A stretch of 64,000 nt of DNA from Streptomyces fuscichromogenes (GTDB taxonomy: Bacteria; Actinomycetota; Actinomycetes; Streptomycetales; Streptomycetaceae), in assembly GCF_014645815.1 (NCBI RefSeq), contig NZ_BMML01000016.1:1-64000 (forward strand), in the 5' to 3' direction. The notes beneath the pieces are model-generated. The model was not told where the DNA came from. It did not search any database and saw only the letters and a list, made by a program, of their open reading frames with translations. A program made the position numbers and the translations under genes. Numbering within the stretch: the stretch's first letter is position 1; every line of letters starts with the position of its first letter. Shown here piece after piece: positions 8,804-16,343 of the stretch.

Positions 8804-8844
8804 CCGGGTGCCGCGCCCCCACGGGGGTGGGACGCGGCACCCGG
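8804..8844 (+). terminator. Strong hairpin between the sigma factor and NlpC genes
   Basis: Perfect 12-bp arms CCGGGTGCCGCG (8804-8815) and CGCGGCACCCGG (8833-8844), with an inner CCCCCACGGGGG that can extend the stem. It starts 3 bp after the sigma stop. It could terminate the sigma transcript, or attenuate or stabilise the nlpC message that begins about 50 bp later. Confidence 0.6.
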
Positions 8845-8896
8845 TGGATCCGCCCGACCCCCGCACCCGGCTCCGAGTCGACGAAGGACGTACACC

Positions 8897-10024
8897 TTGA
8901 ACCTCACCACGCCTGCCCGGACGCTCGCGGCGGTCGCGGCCCTCGCGTTGGCCCCGCTGCTGCCCGTCACCGCGCACGCCGCCGCCCAGGACACCTCGTG
9001 CGGGGTGCTGGCCTCCGGTGCCTCGGCCACCGCGCAGGCCGCCGTCGAGGCGGCCTGCTCCCAGATCGGCGTCTGGTACAGCTGGGGCGGCGGCCACGGC
9101 GCCACGCCCGGTGCCACGTACGGCTACTACGACGGCTCCGACCCGGACAGCCTGCACGACAACGAGCGCAGGGGTTTCGACTGTTCGGGCCTGATGCGCT
9201 ACGCGTACTACCGGGCGACCGGCAGCGACCTGCTGAGCGGCACGGCCGACGACCAGTTCCACAGCCCGCAGGCCGCGGCCCGCTTCTCGGCGGGCCAGGG
9301 CACCGCTCCCCTGGTCCCGGGTGACCTGATGTTCTGGGGCAGCGGGTACATCCACCACGTCGCCATGTACCTGGGCGCGGGGCAGATGGTCGAGGCGTAC
9401 GAGTCGGGCACCCACATCCGGGTCACCCCGGTCCGCACGGGCGGCGACTACGCGGGCGCGATCCGCGTCAACCCGTCCGGCACGCCGGTGCCGCCGCCGG
9501 CGAACGGCGGTTCGACCTTCGAGACGTGGGGCACGGGTGTGCACACGCACTCGACGCCGAGCGTGCACGCCTCGGTCGTCGACACCTTCGCCGGCCCCAC
9601 GCAGGTCTCCGTCCAGTGCCAGGAGCACGCGGAGGAGGTGAGCGCCGAGGGCTACACGAACGACATCTGGGCCAGGCTGGCCGACGGCTCATGGATGACC
9701 AACATCTACATCAAGGGCCCGGCCGAGCTGCCCGGCATCCCGGACTGCGGCGGCGACAACCCGCCGCCGCCGAGCGGGGGCAGCACGGCGGTCCAGACCT
9801 GGGGCACGGGTGTGCGCACGCACAGCGAGCCGAACGTGAACGCCTCTGTCGTGGACTACTTCGCGCAGCCGACGACGGTCAACGTGGTCTGCCAGGCGCA
9901 CGCCCAGACGGTCACCGCCGAGGGCTACACCAACGACGCCTGGTCCAAGCTGACCAACGGCGCGTGGCTGACGAACATCTACCTCAAGGGCCCGGCCTGG
10001 CTGCCGGGGGTCGCGACCTGCTGA
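8897..10024 (+). CDS. Secreted NlpC/P60 peptidoglycan endopeptidase with two C-terminal SH3-like repeats
   Basis: 375-aa exported protein. The Sec signal is at 1-30 (ending THAAAQD). The NlpC/P60 domain covers about 40-185, with the catalytic Cys96 in GFDCSGLMRYAY and His154 in IHHVAMYLG; YSWGGG precedes the Cys as in the family. It should cut D-Glu/DAP peptide bonds in the wall. After a Pro-rich linker come two ~90-residue repeats with nearly identical starts (TWGTGVHTHSTPSVHASVVD and TWGTGVRTHSEPNVNASVVD), each with paired Cys, probably wall-binding SH3b-like modules. A second linker, NPPPPS, separates them. The TTG start has GAAGGA upstream, and no better start precedes the signal. Confidence 0.9.
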   Translation: MNLTTPARTLAAVAALALAPLLPVTAHAAAQDTSCGVLASGASATAQAAVEAACSQIGVWYSWGGGHGATPGATYGYYDGSDPDSLHDNERRGFDCSGLMRYAYYRATGSDLLSGTADDQFHSPQAAARFSAGQGTAPLVPGDLMFWGSGYIHHVAMYLGAGQMVEAYESGTHIRVTPVRTGGDYAGAIRVNPSGTPVPPPANGGSTFETWGTGVHTHSTPSVHASVVDTFAGPTQVSVQCQEHAEEVSAEGYTNDIWARLADGSWMTNIYIKGPAELPGIPDCGGDNPPPPSGGSTAVQTWGTGVRTHSEPNVNASVVDYFAQPTTVNVVCQAHAQTVTAEGYTNDAWSKLTNGAWLTNIYLKGPAWLPGVATC

Positions 10025-10038
10025 CCCGAGCTCGGCCA

Positions 10039-10066
10039 GGGGGTGCCCGACCCGTCGGGCACCCCC
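10039..10066. terminator. Bidirectional hairpin between convergent nlpC and padR
   Basis: 12-bp perfect arms GGGGGTGCCCGA (10039-10050) and TCGGGCACCCCC (10055-10066) with a 4-nt loop. It lies 14 bp after the NlpC stop and 17 bp beyond the 3' end of the convergent PadR gene, so it can serve both. Confidence 0.8.
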
Positions 10067-10083
10067 TCTCCCTGCCGCAATCC

Positions 10084-10662
10084 CTACTCACTTTGTTGTC
10101 TATGGAAGGCCGACCGCTGTTCGAGTCTGCGCAGCGCCAGCTCCCCCCAGCGGAGGTTCTCCCGCTCGAAGGACATCCCGCGCAGCAGGGTGAGGTACGG
10201 GCCGACGCGCTCCGCCTCGGCGAAGTACGCCTCCTCCGAGCGGCCGGCGAGCAGCCGCTGCCGTATGCGTTCGTAGCGGGCCAGTTTGGCGGTGGCCCAC
10301 TCCATGCGCCCGGCGACGGCGGCACGGACCGCGTCGAGGTCACCGGCGTCCGCGCACTGCACCTTGACCAGCAGTTCGTCGCGGACCACGGGCGGCCGGG
10401 CCGGGGGTTCGGCGGTGTACGCGCGGACCGCGTCACGGCCTGCCGGAGTGAGGGAGAACAGCCGCTTGTCGGGGCGGCGCTCCTGCTCGACGACACGGGC
10501 GGTGACCAGCCCCTCGGCCGCCATGCGCTCCAGTTCGCGGTAGAGCTGCTGGGGCGTGGCCGTCCAGAAGTTGGCGACCGTCGCGTCGAACCCCTTGGCG
10601 AGGTCGTATCCGGAGGCCTCGCCCTCCAGCAGGGCGGCCATCACCGCATTCCGCAGAGCCAT
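10084..10662 (-). CDS. PadR-family transcriptional regulator
   Basis: 192-aa repressor-type regulator. Residues 1-85 form the PadR winged helix (MALRNAVMAALLEGEASGYD, ATPQQLYRELERMAAEGLV, RRPDKRLFSLTPAGRDAV) and residues ~95-175 the C-terminal helical dimerisation domain. It is divergent from an NTF2-like gene with a 24-bp inverted repeat between them, so autoregulation and control of the neighbour are likely. The ATG at 10662 has no Shine-Dalgarno sequence. On the minus strand TAGCGT (10669-10674) lies 6 nt before the ATG, the spacing of a leaderless -10 element. The inducer is unknown. Confidence 0.9.
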   Translation of the reverse strand: MALRNAVMAALLEGEASGYDLAKGFDATVANFWTATPQQLYRELERMAAEGLVTARVVEQERRPDKRLFSLTPAGRDAVRAYTAEPPARPPVVRDELLVKVQCADAGDLDAVRAAVAGRMEWATAKLARYERIRQRLLAGRSEEAYFAEAERVGPYLTLLRGMSFERENLRWGELALRRLEQRSAFHRQQSE

Positions 10663-10680
10663 AGGCGCACGCTAGCATGC

Positions 10681-10704
10681 ACCTACTCAACTTTTTGAAT
10701 AGGT
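10681..10704. promoter_or_regulatory. Inverted-repeat operator for PadR
   Basis: Arms ACCTACTCAA (10681-10690) and TTGAATAGGT (10695-10704) match in 9 of 10 positions around a CTTT spacer. The site lies between the divergent padR and NTF2-like genes and abuts the likely padR -10 element. The AT-rich core is unlike the surrounding DNA. PadR proteins bind such sites between divergent genes. Confidence 0.75.
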
Positions 10705-10717
10705 GAGGTGACCCTCC

Positions 10718-11131
10718 ATGCCCCTCGTGCCCCCCGTGCACCCGTTCCGCGAGGCCGTCGAGAACGGCGACATGGACGCCGTGGCCGCGCTGCTCGCCGA
10801 CGACGTCGTCTTCACCAGCCCGGTCGCCTTCAAGCCGTACCCGGGCAAGGCGATCACGGCCGCGATCCTGCGGGCGGTGTCGCAGGTGTTCGAGGACTTC
10901 GCCTACGTTCGGGAGATCGCGAACCCGGACGGCCGCGACCACGCCTTCGTGTTCACGGCGACGGTCGCCGGCAAGCGGCTCCAGGGCTGCGACTTCCTGC
11001 ACTTCGACGAGGACGGGAAGATCGACGAGTTCACGGTGATGGTGCGCCCGCTGTCGGCCGCGCAGGCGCTGTCCGAGGCGATGGGCGCCCGGTTCGAGCA
11101 GATCGCCCAGGAGGCCGCCGCCGCCCGCTGA
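10718..11131 (+). CDS. NTF2-like / SnoaL-type protein
   Basis: 137-aa single-domain protein of the NTF2-like fold. It begins with helices (HPFREAVENGDMDAVAALLADD) followed by VVFTSPVAFKPYPGKAITAAIL and the beta-sheet part ending FHFDEDGK-like (LHFDEDGKIDEFTVMVRPLSA). Members include polyketide cyclases, isomerases and many unassigned small binding proteins; the catalytic specificity cannot be told here. The start ATG has GAGGTG upstream. It is probably repressed by the divergent PadR protein through the operator at 10681-10704. Confidence 0.8.
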   Translation: MPLVPPVHPFREAVENGDMDAVAALLADDVVFTSPVAFKPYPGKAITAAILRAVSQVFEDFAYVREIANPDGRDHAFVFTATVAGKRLQGCDFLHFDEDGKIDEFTVMVRPLSAAQALSEAMGARFEQIAQEAAAAR

Positions 11132-11154
11132 CGCCGGCGGAAGCGGCGGGCGGG

Positions 11155-11757
11155 TCACCCTTTGCCCCCGCTGAAGTTCCGCCACTGGGGCCCGGTCTGC
11201 CGCCATTCCGCGTCCCATTCGGCGAGGCGGCGGCGCATCAGCTGCCGGCGGACCAGCCGGCCGCCGCCCCACACCACGGTGGCGACGAGCGGGCCCACGA
11301 GGACGGCGGTCGCCAGGGACTCGCAGGCGGCCTCGGTCTGGTTGAGCGGCGGGTCGACCAGCTGTTCGCCGTGGTTCACCCAGACCTGCAGCCGGCTGCC
11401 CGCCACGGCGGTGGGCAGGGCCTCGGCCAGGCCGGTGCGGACGGTGCCGTCCGCGCCCGTCCAGCGCACGGTCACCCATGACTTCCCCACGTCGTAGCCG
11501 GTGAGGACCGGTGAGCCGGCCGCCGCGTCCTCGGTCAGCCGGGCCGACACCGGGTGGACGGCGGCGCGCCGGTCGGCGAGGTTCCGGTGTACGGCCGCGC
11601 CGGCCGCCGCGCCGGCGAACAGCCCGCCGAGGAGGGCCAGGGTCCAGACGGCGAGCACGATCCAGGCCTCCACGACGTCGCTGTGGCGTCGCAGCGGATT
11701 GCGCCGCCAGCGCCACAGAGGCCTCCTGGCCGGGCGAACGCGACACGTCCTGCTCAT
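11155..11757 (-). CDS. Rv1733c-like membrane protein
   Basis: 200-aa protein with two membrane segments (WIVLAVWTLALLGGLFAGAA near 37-56 and LATAVLVGPLVATVVWGGG near 150-168) enclosing an extracytoplasmic domain (VTVRWTGADGTVRTGLAEAL, SRLQVWVNHGEQLVDPP). This layout matches the actinobacterial Rv1733c family; Rv1733c itself belongs to the DosR dormancy regulon of M. tuberculosis. The ATG at 11757 is preceded by AAGGAGG. The upstream CBS-BON gene is on the same strand, and the 52-bp gap holds GGGACGTACGGCCG (11783-11796), a weak relative of the island palindrome. Function unknown. Confidence 0.8.
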   Translation of the reverse strand: MSRTCRVRPARRPLWRWRRNPLRRHSDVVEAWIVLAVWTLALLGGLFAGAAAGAAVHRNLADRRAAVHPVSARLTEDAAAGSPVLTGYDVGKSWVTVRWTGADGTVRTGLAEALPTAVAGSRLQVWVNHGEQLVDPPLNQTEAACESLATAVLVGPLVATVVWGGGRLVRRQLMRRRLAEWDAEWRQTGPQWRNFSGGKG

Positions 11758-11809
11758 GGTCCGGCGCCTCCTTCCGGGGTCCGGGACGTACGGCCGCGGG
11801 CGGCCCGGC

Positions 11810-12517
11810 TCAGGCCGGCGGCACGTGCTCCGGGTGCGGCACGTGCTCCGGGTCGGGAAGATCCGGGTCGAGGTCCGGGCGGCGGGGCGGACCCGCGAGC
11901 GCGCAGTCCACGGCGACCACGCCCGCCACGCCCCGCACCCACCCGGCGGCCACCGGGACCAGCCCGGTGTCCGGGACCCGGCCGGTGAGCGTGACGACGC
12001 CGTCACGGACCCGCACCGTCACCGGTTCGGCCGGGCCGGGGAAGAGGTGCGGGACGATGTCGCGCCGGATCTCGTCGGCGATGTCCTCGTCGGCCCGCAG
12101 GAACACCTTCAGCAGGTCGGCACGGCTCACGACGCCCCGCAGCAGACCGGCGGCGTCGACCACCGGAAGCCGTTTGACGCCGTGCCGGGCCATCGTGCGC
12201 GCGGCCTCGGGCAGCGGGGCCTCGGGGCGGACGGTGACGGCCGGGACGGTCATCAGTTCCGCGGCGGTGACCGCCGTCGCCTTGGTGCGGTCGGCTCCCG
12301 GGCGGCGGCCGGGGACCTCGGCGCGGGCCTGCTCCTTGCGCAGCAGGTCGGCCTCCGAGACGACGCCGACGACCCGGCCGTCGTCGTCGAGCACCGGGAC
12401 CGCGCTCACCTGCCACCGCTGCATGGCCTGCACGATGTCCTTGAAGGCCGCGCCGTGGCGCAGGGCGAGGACGGTGTGGGTCATCACGTCGTTCACGACG
12501 TGTGGAGTGCCGGTCAT
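11810..12517 (-). CDS. CBS-CBS-BON domain protein
   Basis: 235-aa cytoplasmic protein. The CBS pair covers about 8-65 (VVNDVMTHTVLALRHGAAFKD, VSAVPVLDDDGRVVGVVSEA) and 88-145 (AAELMTVPAVTVRPEAPLPE, VKRLPVVDAAGLLRGVVSRA). CBS pairs usually bind adenosine nucleotides and sense energy state. A BON domain follows at ~155-215 (VTVRVRDGVVTLTGRVPDTG, VRGVAGVVAVDCALAG), a putative phospholipid-binding module. The tail has two PEHVP repeats. The ATG follows GGAGGT. An island palindrome (12591-12604) lies 73 bp upstream, so control by the DevR/OsdR-like regulator is likely. Such proteins are typical members of dormancy-type regulons. Confidence 0.88.
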   Translation of the reverse strand: MTGTPHVVNDVMTHTVLALRHGAAFKDIVQAMQRWQVSAVPVLDDDGRVVGVVSEADLLRKEQARAEVPGRRPGADRTKATAVTAAELMTVPAVTVRPEAPLPEAARTMARHGVKRLPVVDAAGLLRGVVSRADLLKVFLRADEDIADEIRRDIVPHLFPGPAEPVTVRVRDGVVTLTGRVPDTGLVPVAAGWVRGVAGVVAVDCALAGPPRRPDLDPDLPDPEHVPHPEHVPPA

Positions 12518-12590
12518 GGCGACCTCCGTCCAGGGTTCGGCTGCCGTGGTCCGACACCCCCAGAATCGGTCATCGGTGCCGTGCGGGCAT

Positions 12591-12604
12591 GGGCCGAACG
12601 GTCC
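12591..12604. promoter_or_regulatory. Island palindrome 1 (OsdR/DevR-type box)
   Basis: GGGCCGAACGGTCC, 13 of 14 matches to GGGCCGNNCGGCCC, 73 bp upstream of the CBS-BON start and downstream of the sensor-kinase stop. Assignment to the DevR-like regulator is inference from context. Confidence 0.6.
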
Positions 12605-12643
12605 CGTTCCCGGTCCCGGGCCGGCGGTGCCGGTGGTTCGACG

Positions 12644-14362
12644 CTACGGCCGGGACACCGGCACCCGCCACACCAGCGTCGTACCGCCGTCCCCGGGACA
12701 GTCCCAGTCCAGTCGGCCGCCGAGCTCGGCCGCCCGTTCCGCCATGTTGCGCAGTCCGCTGCGACGGCCGTCGGGCGGGATGCCGACGCCGTTGTCCCTG
12801 ACGGTGAGGACCAGTTCCCGGCCGTCGGTGGCCAGGGCGATGTCCGTGCGGTCGGCGTGCGCGTGCCGGGCGACGTTGGTCAGGGCCTCGGAGAGGACGG
12901 CGACCGCGTGATCGGCGATCTCCTTGGGCACGTCGGTGTCGATCAGCCCCTCCATGCGGACGCTCGGCGCGAACCCGAGCGTCGGGGCCGCCTCGCCGGC
13001 CACCCGCACGGCGCGGGCCCGCAGCCCGGTGCCGGCGCCGCCCTCCCGGGCACGCAGTCCGAAGATGGTCGATCTGATGATCTTGATGGTCTCGTCCAGG
13101 TCGTCCACGGCGCGCAGCACCCGCTCGGACGCCTCCGAGTGCTCGATGAAGCGCCCGGCGCTCTGCAGGGTCATCCCGGTGGCGAACAGCCGCTGGATCG
13201 CCAGGTCGTGCAGGTCCCGGGCGATCCGGTCGCGGTCCTTGAGCACCGCGATCTCCTCGGCGTCCCGGCGCCGCTCCGCCAGTTCCATCGCGATGGCGGC
13301 CTGGGCCGCGAAGACCTGCAGCGGCTCGGTCTCCTTGGTGGTGAACAGCGGCTGACCCGCCTCCCGGGCCAGCAGCACCACACCGCGCACCCCCGCCCCG
13401 CCCGTGCCGATGGGGATCGCCACCGCGGGGCCGAGCCCGTGAAAGCGCGGCGGCTCGGGCGAGACCCGCTCGTCCTGGTTGACATCGACGCTGGTCACCG
13501 CCGCGCCCTGGGCGAACGCCAGGCCCATCAGGGTCCGGTCCATGACCAGCACCAGCCCCCGGTGGTCGTCGGCGTCCATGCCGACGGCGATCTCCACGGT
13601 GAGCGAGTCGGTGTCCGCCATCGGGGTCGCGACGGCGGCGAGCGCCGAGCCGGTGATCTCCCTGGCGTGTTCGGCGATCAGCCCGAGGGCCTCGGCGCTC
13701 GCGCTGCCGGACATCAGGCTGTGGCTGATCTCCGCGCTCGCCCGCAGCCAGCGCTCGCGCAGCCGTGACTCCTCGTACAGCCGGGCGTTGTCGATCGCCA
13801 CCCCGGCCGCCACGGCCAGCGTGGACGTCACCGACACGTCCTCCTCGTCGAACTGGCCGCCGCCCCGCTTCTCGGTGAGGTAGAGGTTGCCGAAGACCTG
13901 CTCACGGACGCGGATCGGGACGCCGAGGAAGGAGTTCATCGGCGGGTGGTTCGGCGGGAAGCCGTACGAGGCCGGATGCTCGGAGAGCTTGGTCAGACGC
14001 AACGGCTCTGGGTGGCGGATCAGCTCGCCGAGGATTCCGTGGCCTTCCGGGAAGGGGCCGATCCGGGCGATCTCCTCCTCGGTGACGCCGACGGTGTGGA
14101 ACGCCGACAGCCGCCTGCCGTCGGGGCCGATCACGCCGAGGGCCCCGTACTCGGCGTCGACCAGCACGGCCGCCGCCTCCACGATGCTGCGCAGAGCCTG
14201 CTCCAGGTCCAGTTCCCGGCCTACCGAGAGCACCGCCTCCAGCAGGCTGTGCACCCGGTCCCGGGTGCCGCGTGCGGCGTCCAGCCGGGCCTGCAGCTCT
14301 TCCAGCAGCTCGTCCAGCCTGAGCTGCGGCAGCCGCACCCGGGCCGCCTCGTGGCTCTCCAC
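12644..14362 (-). CDS. GAF-GAF sensor histidine kinase (DosS/OsdK type)
   Basis: 572-aa cytoplasmic kinase. A short N-terminal coiled region is followed by GAF-A at about 50-195 and GAF-B at about 215-355. A HisKA_3 dimerisation helix (RIARDLHDLAIQRLFATG) carries the phospho-acceptor His, and a HATPase_c domain ends the protein (LTNVARHAHA, LTVRDNGVGIPPDG, GTTLVWRVP). In GAF-A, His139 in FPPNHPPMNSFLGVP sits where DosS/DosT-type oxygen sensors carry their haem ligand, so redox or oxygen sensing is likely (inference). The GTG start at 14362 has GGGAGGAG upstream; the long in-frame extension lacks homology. The probable partner regulator is at 22454-23155, about 8 kb away, not adjacent. Confidence 0.9.
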   Translation of the reverse strand: MESHEAARVRLPQLRLDELLEELQARLDAARGTRDRVHSLLEAVLSVGRELDLEQALRSIVEAAAVLVDAEYGALGVIGPDGRRLSAFHTVGVTEEEIARIGPFPEGHGILGELIRHPEPLRLTKLSEHPASYGFPPNHPPMNSFLGVPIRVREQVFGNLYLTEKRGGGQFDEEDVSVTSTLAVAAGVAIDNARLYEESRLRERWLRASAEISHSLMSGSASAEALGLIAEHAREITGSALAAVATPMADTDSLTVEIAVGMDADDHRGLVLVMDRTLMGLAFAQGAAVTSVDVNQDERVSPEPPRFHGLGPAVAIPIGTGGAGVRGVVLLAREAGQPLFTTKETEPLQVFAAQAAIAMELAERRRDAEEIAVLKDRDRIARDLHDLAIQRLFATGMTLQSAGRFIEHSEASERVLRAVDDLDETIKIIRSTIFGLRAREGGAGTGLRARAVRVAGEAAPTLGFAPSVRMEGLIDTDVPKEIADHAVAVLSEALTNVARHAHADRTDIALATDGRELVLTVRDNGVGIPPDGRRSGLRNMAERAAELGGRLDWDCPGDGGTTLVWRVPVSRP

Positions 14363-14530
14363 CGCACTCCTCCCGACCCCGTCGACTCGTACACCGGCAG
14401 GTCCGGTCAGAGCCAACGGTAGTGGGCACCGACCGCGTCGGGCACCCGGATCGGGCAAGTCCCGGGCGGCGCATCCGCCCCGCTCCGCCGTCACGGAGTA
14501 TCCGTAACGGGTGTGCCGCCCGTGGCGTAA

Positions 14531-14544
14531 GGGCCGACCGGCCC
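14531..14544. promoter_or_regulatory. Island palindrome 2
   Basis: GGGCCGACCGGCCC, full match to the 14-bp consensus. It lies in the 307-bp divergent space between the kinase (168 bp) and the pyridoxamine-oxidase-like gene at 14670 (125 bp), and could control both. I see nothing else identifiable in this space. Confidence 0.65.
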
Positions 14545-14669
14545 CCGACGGGTGACCATCGGCACCTGCCGCGGGGCACGGACGGGGCGAGACTGGGCGC
14601 AGGAGCGGCGCCGTTCCCCCGCGGTGCCGCTCCGCCCGTGTCCGCGACACCGACTCACAGAGACCTGCC

Positions 14670-15131
14670 ATGGCCGACGACCGCACGTACGCAGCGCCGC
14701 CGACGCGCCGGAGCATCGAGCTCGACAGTGCCGAGGCGCTGCGGCTGCTCGGCAGCGTGTCCCTGGGGCGCATCGTGTTCACCCAGCGGGCGCTGCCCAC
14801 CGTCCGCCCGGTGAACCACGTCCTGGTGGACGGTGCCGTCGTCATCCGCACCCACGAGCGGGCGGCCCTCACCGCGCGCACCCGGCAGTCCCACGGCACG
14901 GGGGTCGTCGTCGCCTACGAGGCGGACGACATCGACCCGGTCAGCCACCTCGGCTGGAGCGTGGTGGTCACCGGCTACGCCCGCCTGGTCACCGACCCGC
15001 TGGAACTCGCCCGGTACGAGGCGCTGCTGCACCCCTGGGTGGACCGGGCCATGGAGCACACGGTCCGTATCCACCCCGGTCTGGTGACGGGCATCGCCCT
15101 CGTCGCGGGCGACCCGGCGGACGCCGGCTGA
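14670..15131 (+). CDS. Pyridoxamine 5'-phosphate oxidase-like protein (flavin/F420 split-barrel), copy 1
   Basis: 153-aa split-barrel protein. Recognisable family blocks are LLGSVSLGRIVFTQRALPTV, RPVNHVLVDGAVVIRTHE and VVVAYEADDIDPVSHLGWSV followed by VVTGYARLVTD. Proteins of this type bind FMN or F420 and many belong to DosR-like dormancy regulons. The specific substrate is unknown. It is convergent with a related gene at 15144-15584, with only 12 bp between the stops, so the two look like an inverted duplication. Island palindrome 2 lies 125 bp upstream. Confidence 0.85.
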   Translation: MADDRTYAAPPTRRSIELDSAEALRLLGSVSLGRIVFTQRALPTVRPVNHVLVDGAVVIRTHERAALTARTRQSHGTGVVVAYEADDIDPVSHLGWSVVVTGYARLVTDPLELARYEALLHPWVDRAMEHTVRIHPGLVTGIALVAGDPADAG

Positions 15132-15143
15132 GCGGGCGCGGGG

Positions 15144-15584
15144 TCAGGGGACGGGATCCAGGCCGTACAGGGTGCGGCCGCCGGTCAGTTCGCGGCCGGT
15201 GACCAGCTCCGGCTCGATACGGACGAAGACCTCCCGGGGCGACGGCACCCAGGACCGGGGGCCGTCCCGGACCAGCCGCTCGTGTTCGCGGGGGTCGCCG
15301 ACCACGGTCGCGCGGCCGGTGACGACGACGCTCCAGCCGGCGTGCGCCACGGCGTCGACCTCGTCGGCCTCGAAGGCGACGACGGCGCCGTCGATGGCCC
15401 GCACCAGCTCCGAGGCCTCGGACGTGCGCAGCACCACCGCTCCGTCGCGGTCCAGGCCGAAGTTGACGGGCAGTACGGCCGGCAGCGCCCCGCGCGTGTG
15501 GACGATACGGCCGACCGGCACCCCGGCGAGCAGTCTCAGGCACTCCCGCCGGTCGAGTTCACGGAATCCGTCGTTGGCGTACAT
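15144..15584 (-). CDS. Pyridoxamine 5'-phosphate oxidase-like protein, copy 2
   Basis: 146-aa paralogue of the preceding protein. Matching blocks are LLAGVPVGRIVHTRGALPAV, LPVNFGLDRDGAVVLRTSE and AVVAFEADEVDAVAHAGWSV followed by VVTGRATVVGDP. The split-barrel fold and flavin/F420 binding are inferred from the family. The ATG at 15584 is the first in frame. It is transcribed toward copy 1. The upstream region, shared with the STAS gene, holds three island palindromes (15790, 15851, 15883), consistent with joint control. Confidence 0.85.
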   Translation of the reverse strand: MYANDGFRELDRRECLRLLAGVPVGRIVHTRGALPAVLPVNFGLDRDGAVVLRTSEASELVRAIDGAVVAFEADEVDAVAHAGWSVVVTGRATVVGDPREHERLVRDGPRSWVPSPREVFVRIEPELVTGRELTGGRTLYGLDPVP

Positions 15585-15789
15585 CGGCCGTCCCGCCTCT
15601 CAGGTCTGTCACGTCGTGCCGCCGTGGTGCGCCGGCCCGCGGGGGCGGACAGCCGTGCCGCGGTGAACGCCGCGAGACCGCCGGGACCCGCGCTGCCGAC
15701 GGCGACGACGGGCTCCTCGACGGCGGTGTCCGGTGTCGCCGGAGCCGCCCCGCGGGTCCAGCCTCTCCCGGCCCGGTGCGGGACCGCTT

Positions 15790-15803
15790 GGGCCGTCCGG
15801 CCC
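15790..15803. promoter_or_regulatory. Island palindrome 3
   Basis: GGGCCGTCCGGCCC, full consensus match, in the 348-bp divergent space between the copy-2 PPOX gene (start 15584) and the STAS gene (start 15933). Confidence 0.6.
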
Positions 15804-15850
15804 CCGCGGGCCGCCGGACGGGCCCGCGCTCGGCCCGCGCACCCCAGGAC

Positions 15851-15864
15851 GGGCCGTTCGGGCC
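15851..15864. promoter_or_regulatory. Island palindrome 4
   Basis: GGGCCGTTCGGGCC, 13 of 14 consensus positions, 68 bp upstream of the STAS start. It can also pair with palindrome 5 into a large hairpin, so an RNA structure is an alternative role. Confidence 0.6.
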
Positions 15865-15882
15865 TGCCGCCGGGGGTGGAGG

Positions 15883-15896
15883 GGGCCGAACGGCCC
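15883..15896. promoter_or_regulatory. Island palindrome 5
   Basis: GGGCCGAACGGCCC, full consensus match, 36 bp upstream of the STAS start codon and 32 bp (about three helical turns) from palindrome 4, as expected for cooperative binding of a dimeric response regulator. Confidence 0.65.
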
Positions 15897-15932
15897 TTCC
15901 GCGCGACCCGCCGACTGGACTTCGCTCTCTCC

Positions 15933-16313
15933 ATGGCCGAAAACCACCCGGGGTCCGCGACGTACCGCACGACCCGTACCGACGGCGGCGCCACCGTCGT
16001 CACCCTGCACGGCGAACTCGACCTCCTGGCGGTTCCGGTCCTCTCCGCGGCCCTCGACAACCTGACGTCCGGCGCGCGGCCCGATCTGGTGCTCGACCTG
16101 AGCACCGTCTCCTTCATCGACTGCTCCGGCCTCAGCCTGCTGTGCCGGGCCCGCAACCGGGTCCGGTACCGCGTCGGCCGACTGCGCCTGGTCACACCGG
16201 ACGACGGCATCCCGCGGCTGCTGCGCCGCACCGGGCTCGGCGACACGTTCGAGCTGTACTGCGGCCTCCCCGAGGCCCTCGCCGGCAAGCAGGTGCCCGG
16301 AGCGGTCGCCTGA
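15933..16313 (+). CDS. STAS-domain anti-sigma factor antagonist
   Basis: 126-aa single STAS domain. The strands and helices are clear: GATVVTLHGELDLLAVPVLS, ARPDLVLDLSTVSFIDCSGL (the Ser in IDCSGLS is the usual phosphorylation site for an anti-sigma kinase), RVRYRVGRLRLVTPDDG, LRRTGLGDTFELY. Unphosphorylated proteins of this type bind an anti-sigma kinase and free a SigB-like sigma factor. No kinase is adjacent. The ATG at 15933 lacks a good Shine-Dalgarno; a GTG about 57 nt upstream would overlap palindrome 5 and is less likely. Control by the island regulator is suggested by two palindromes immediately upstream. Confidence 0.85.
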   Translation: MAENHPGSATYRTTRTDGGATVVTLHGELDLLAVPVLSAALDNLTSGARPDLVLDLSTVSFIDCSGLSLLCRARNRVRYRVGRLRLVTPDDGIPRLLRRTGLGDTFELYCGLPEALAGKQVPGAVA

Positions 16314-16343
16314 CCGGGCCGTCCGGTCACCGGCGACCGGACG

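Noticed and set aside
15851..15896. Palindromes 4 and 5 as a terminator hairpin only
   Set aside because: They can pair, but six further copies occur singly in other promoters, so a protein-binding role explains the set better; a secondary RNA role is not excluded.
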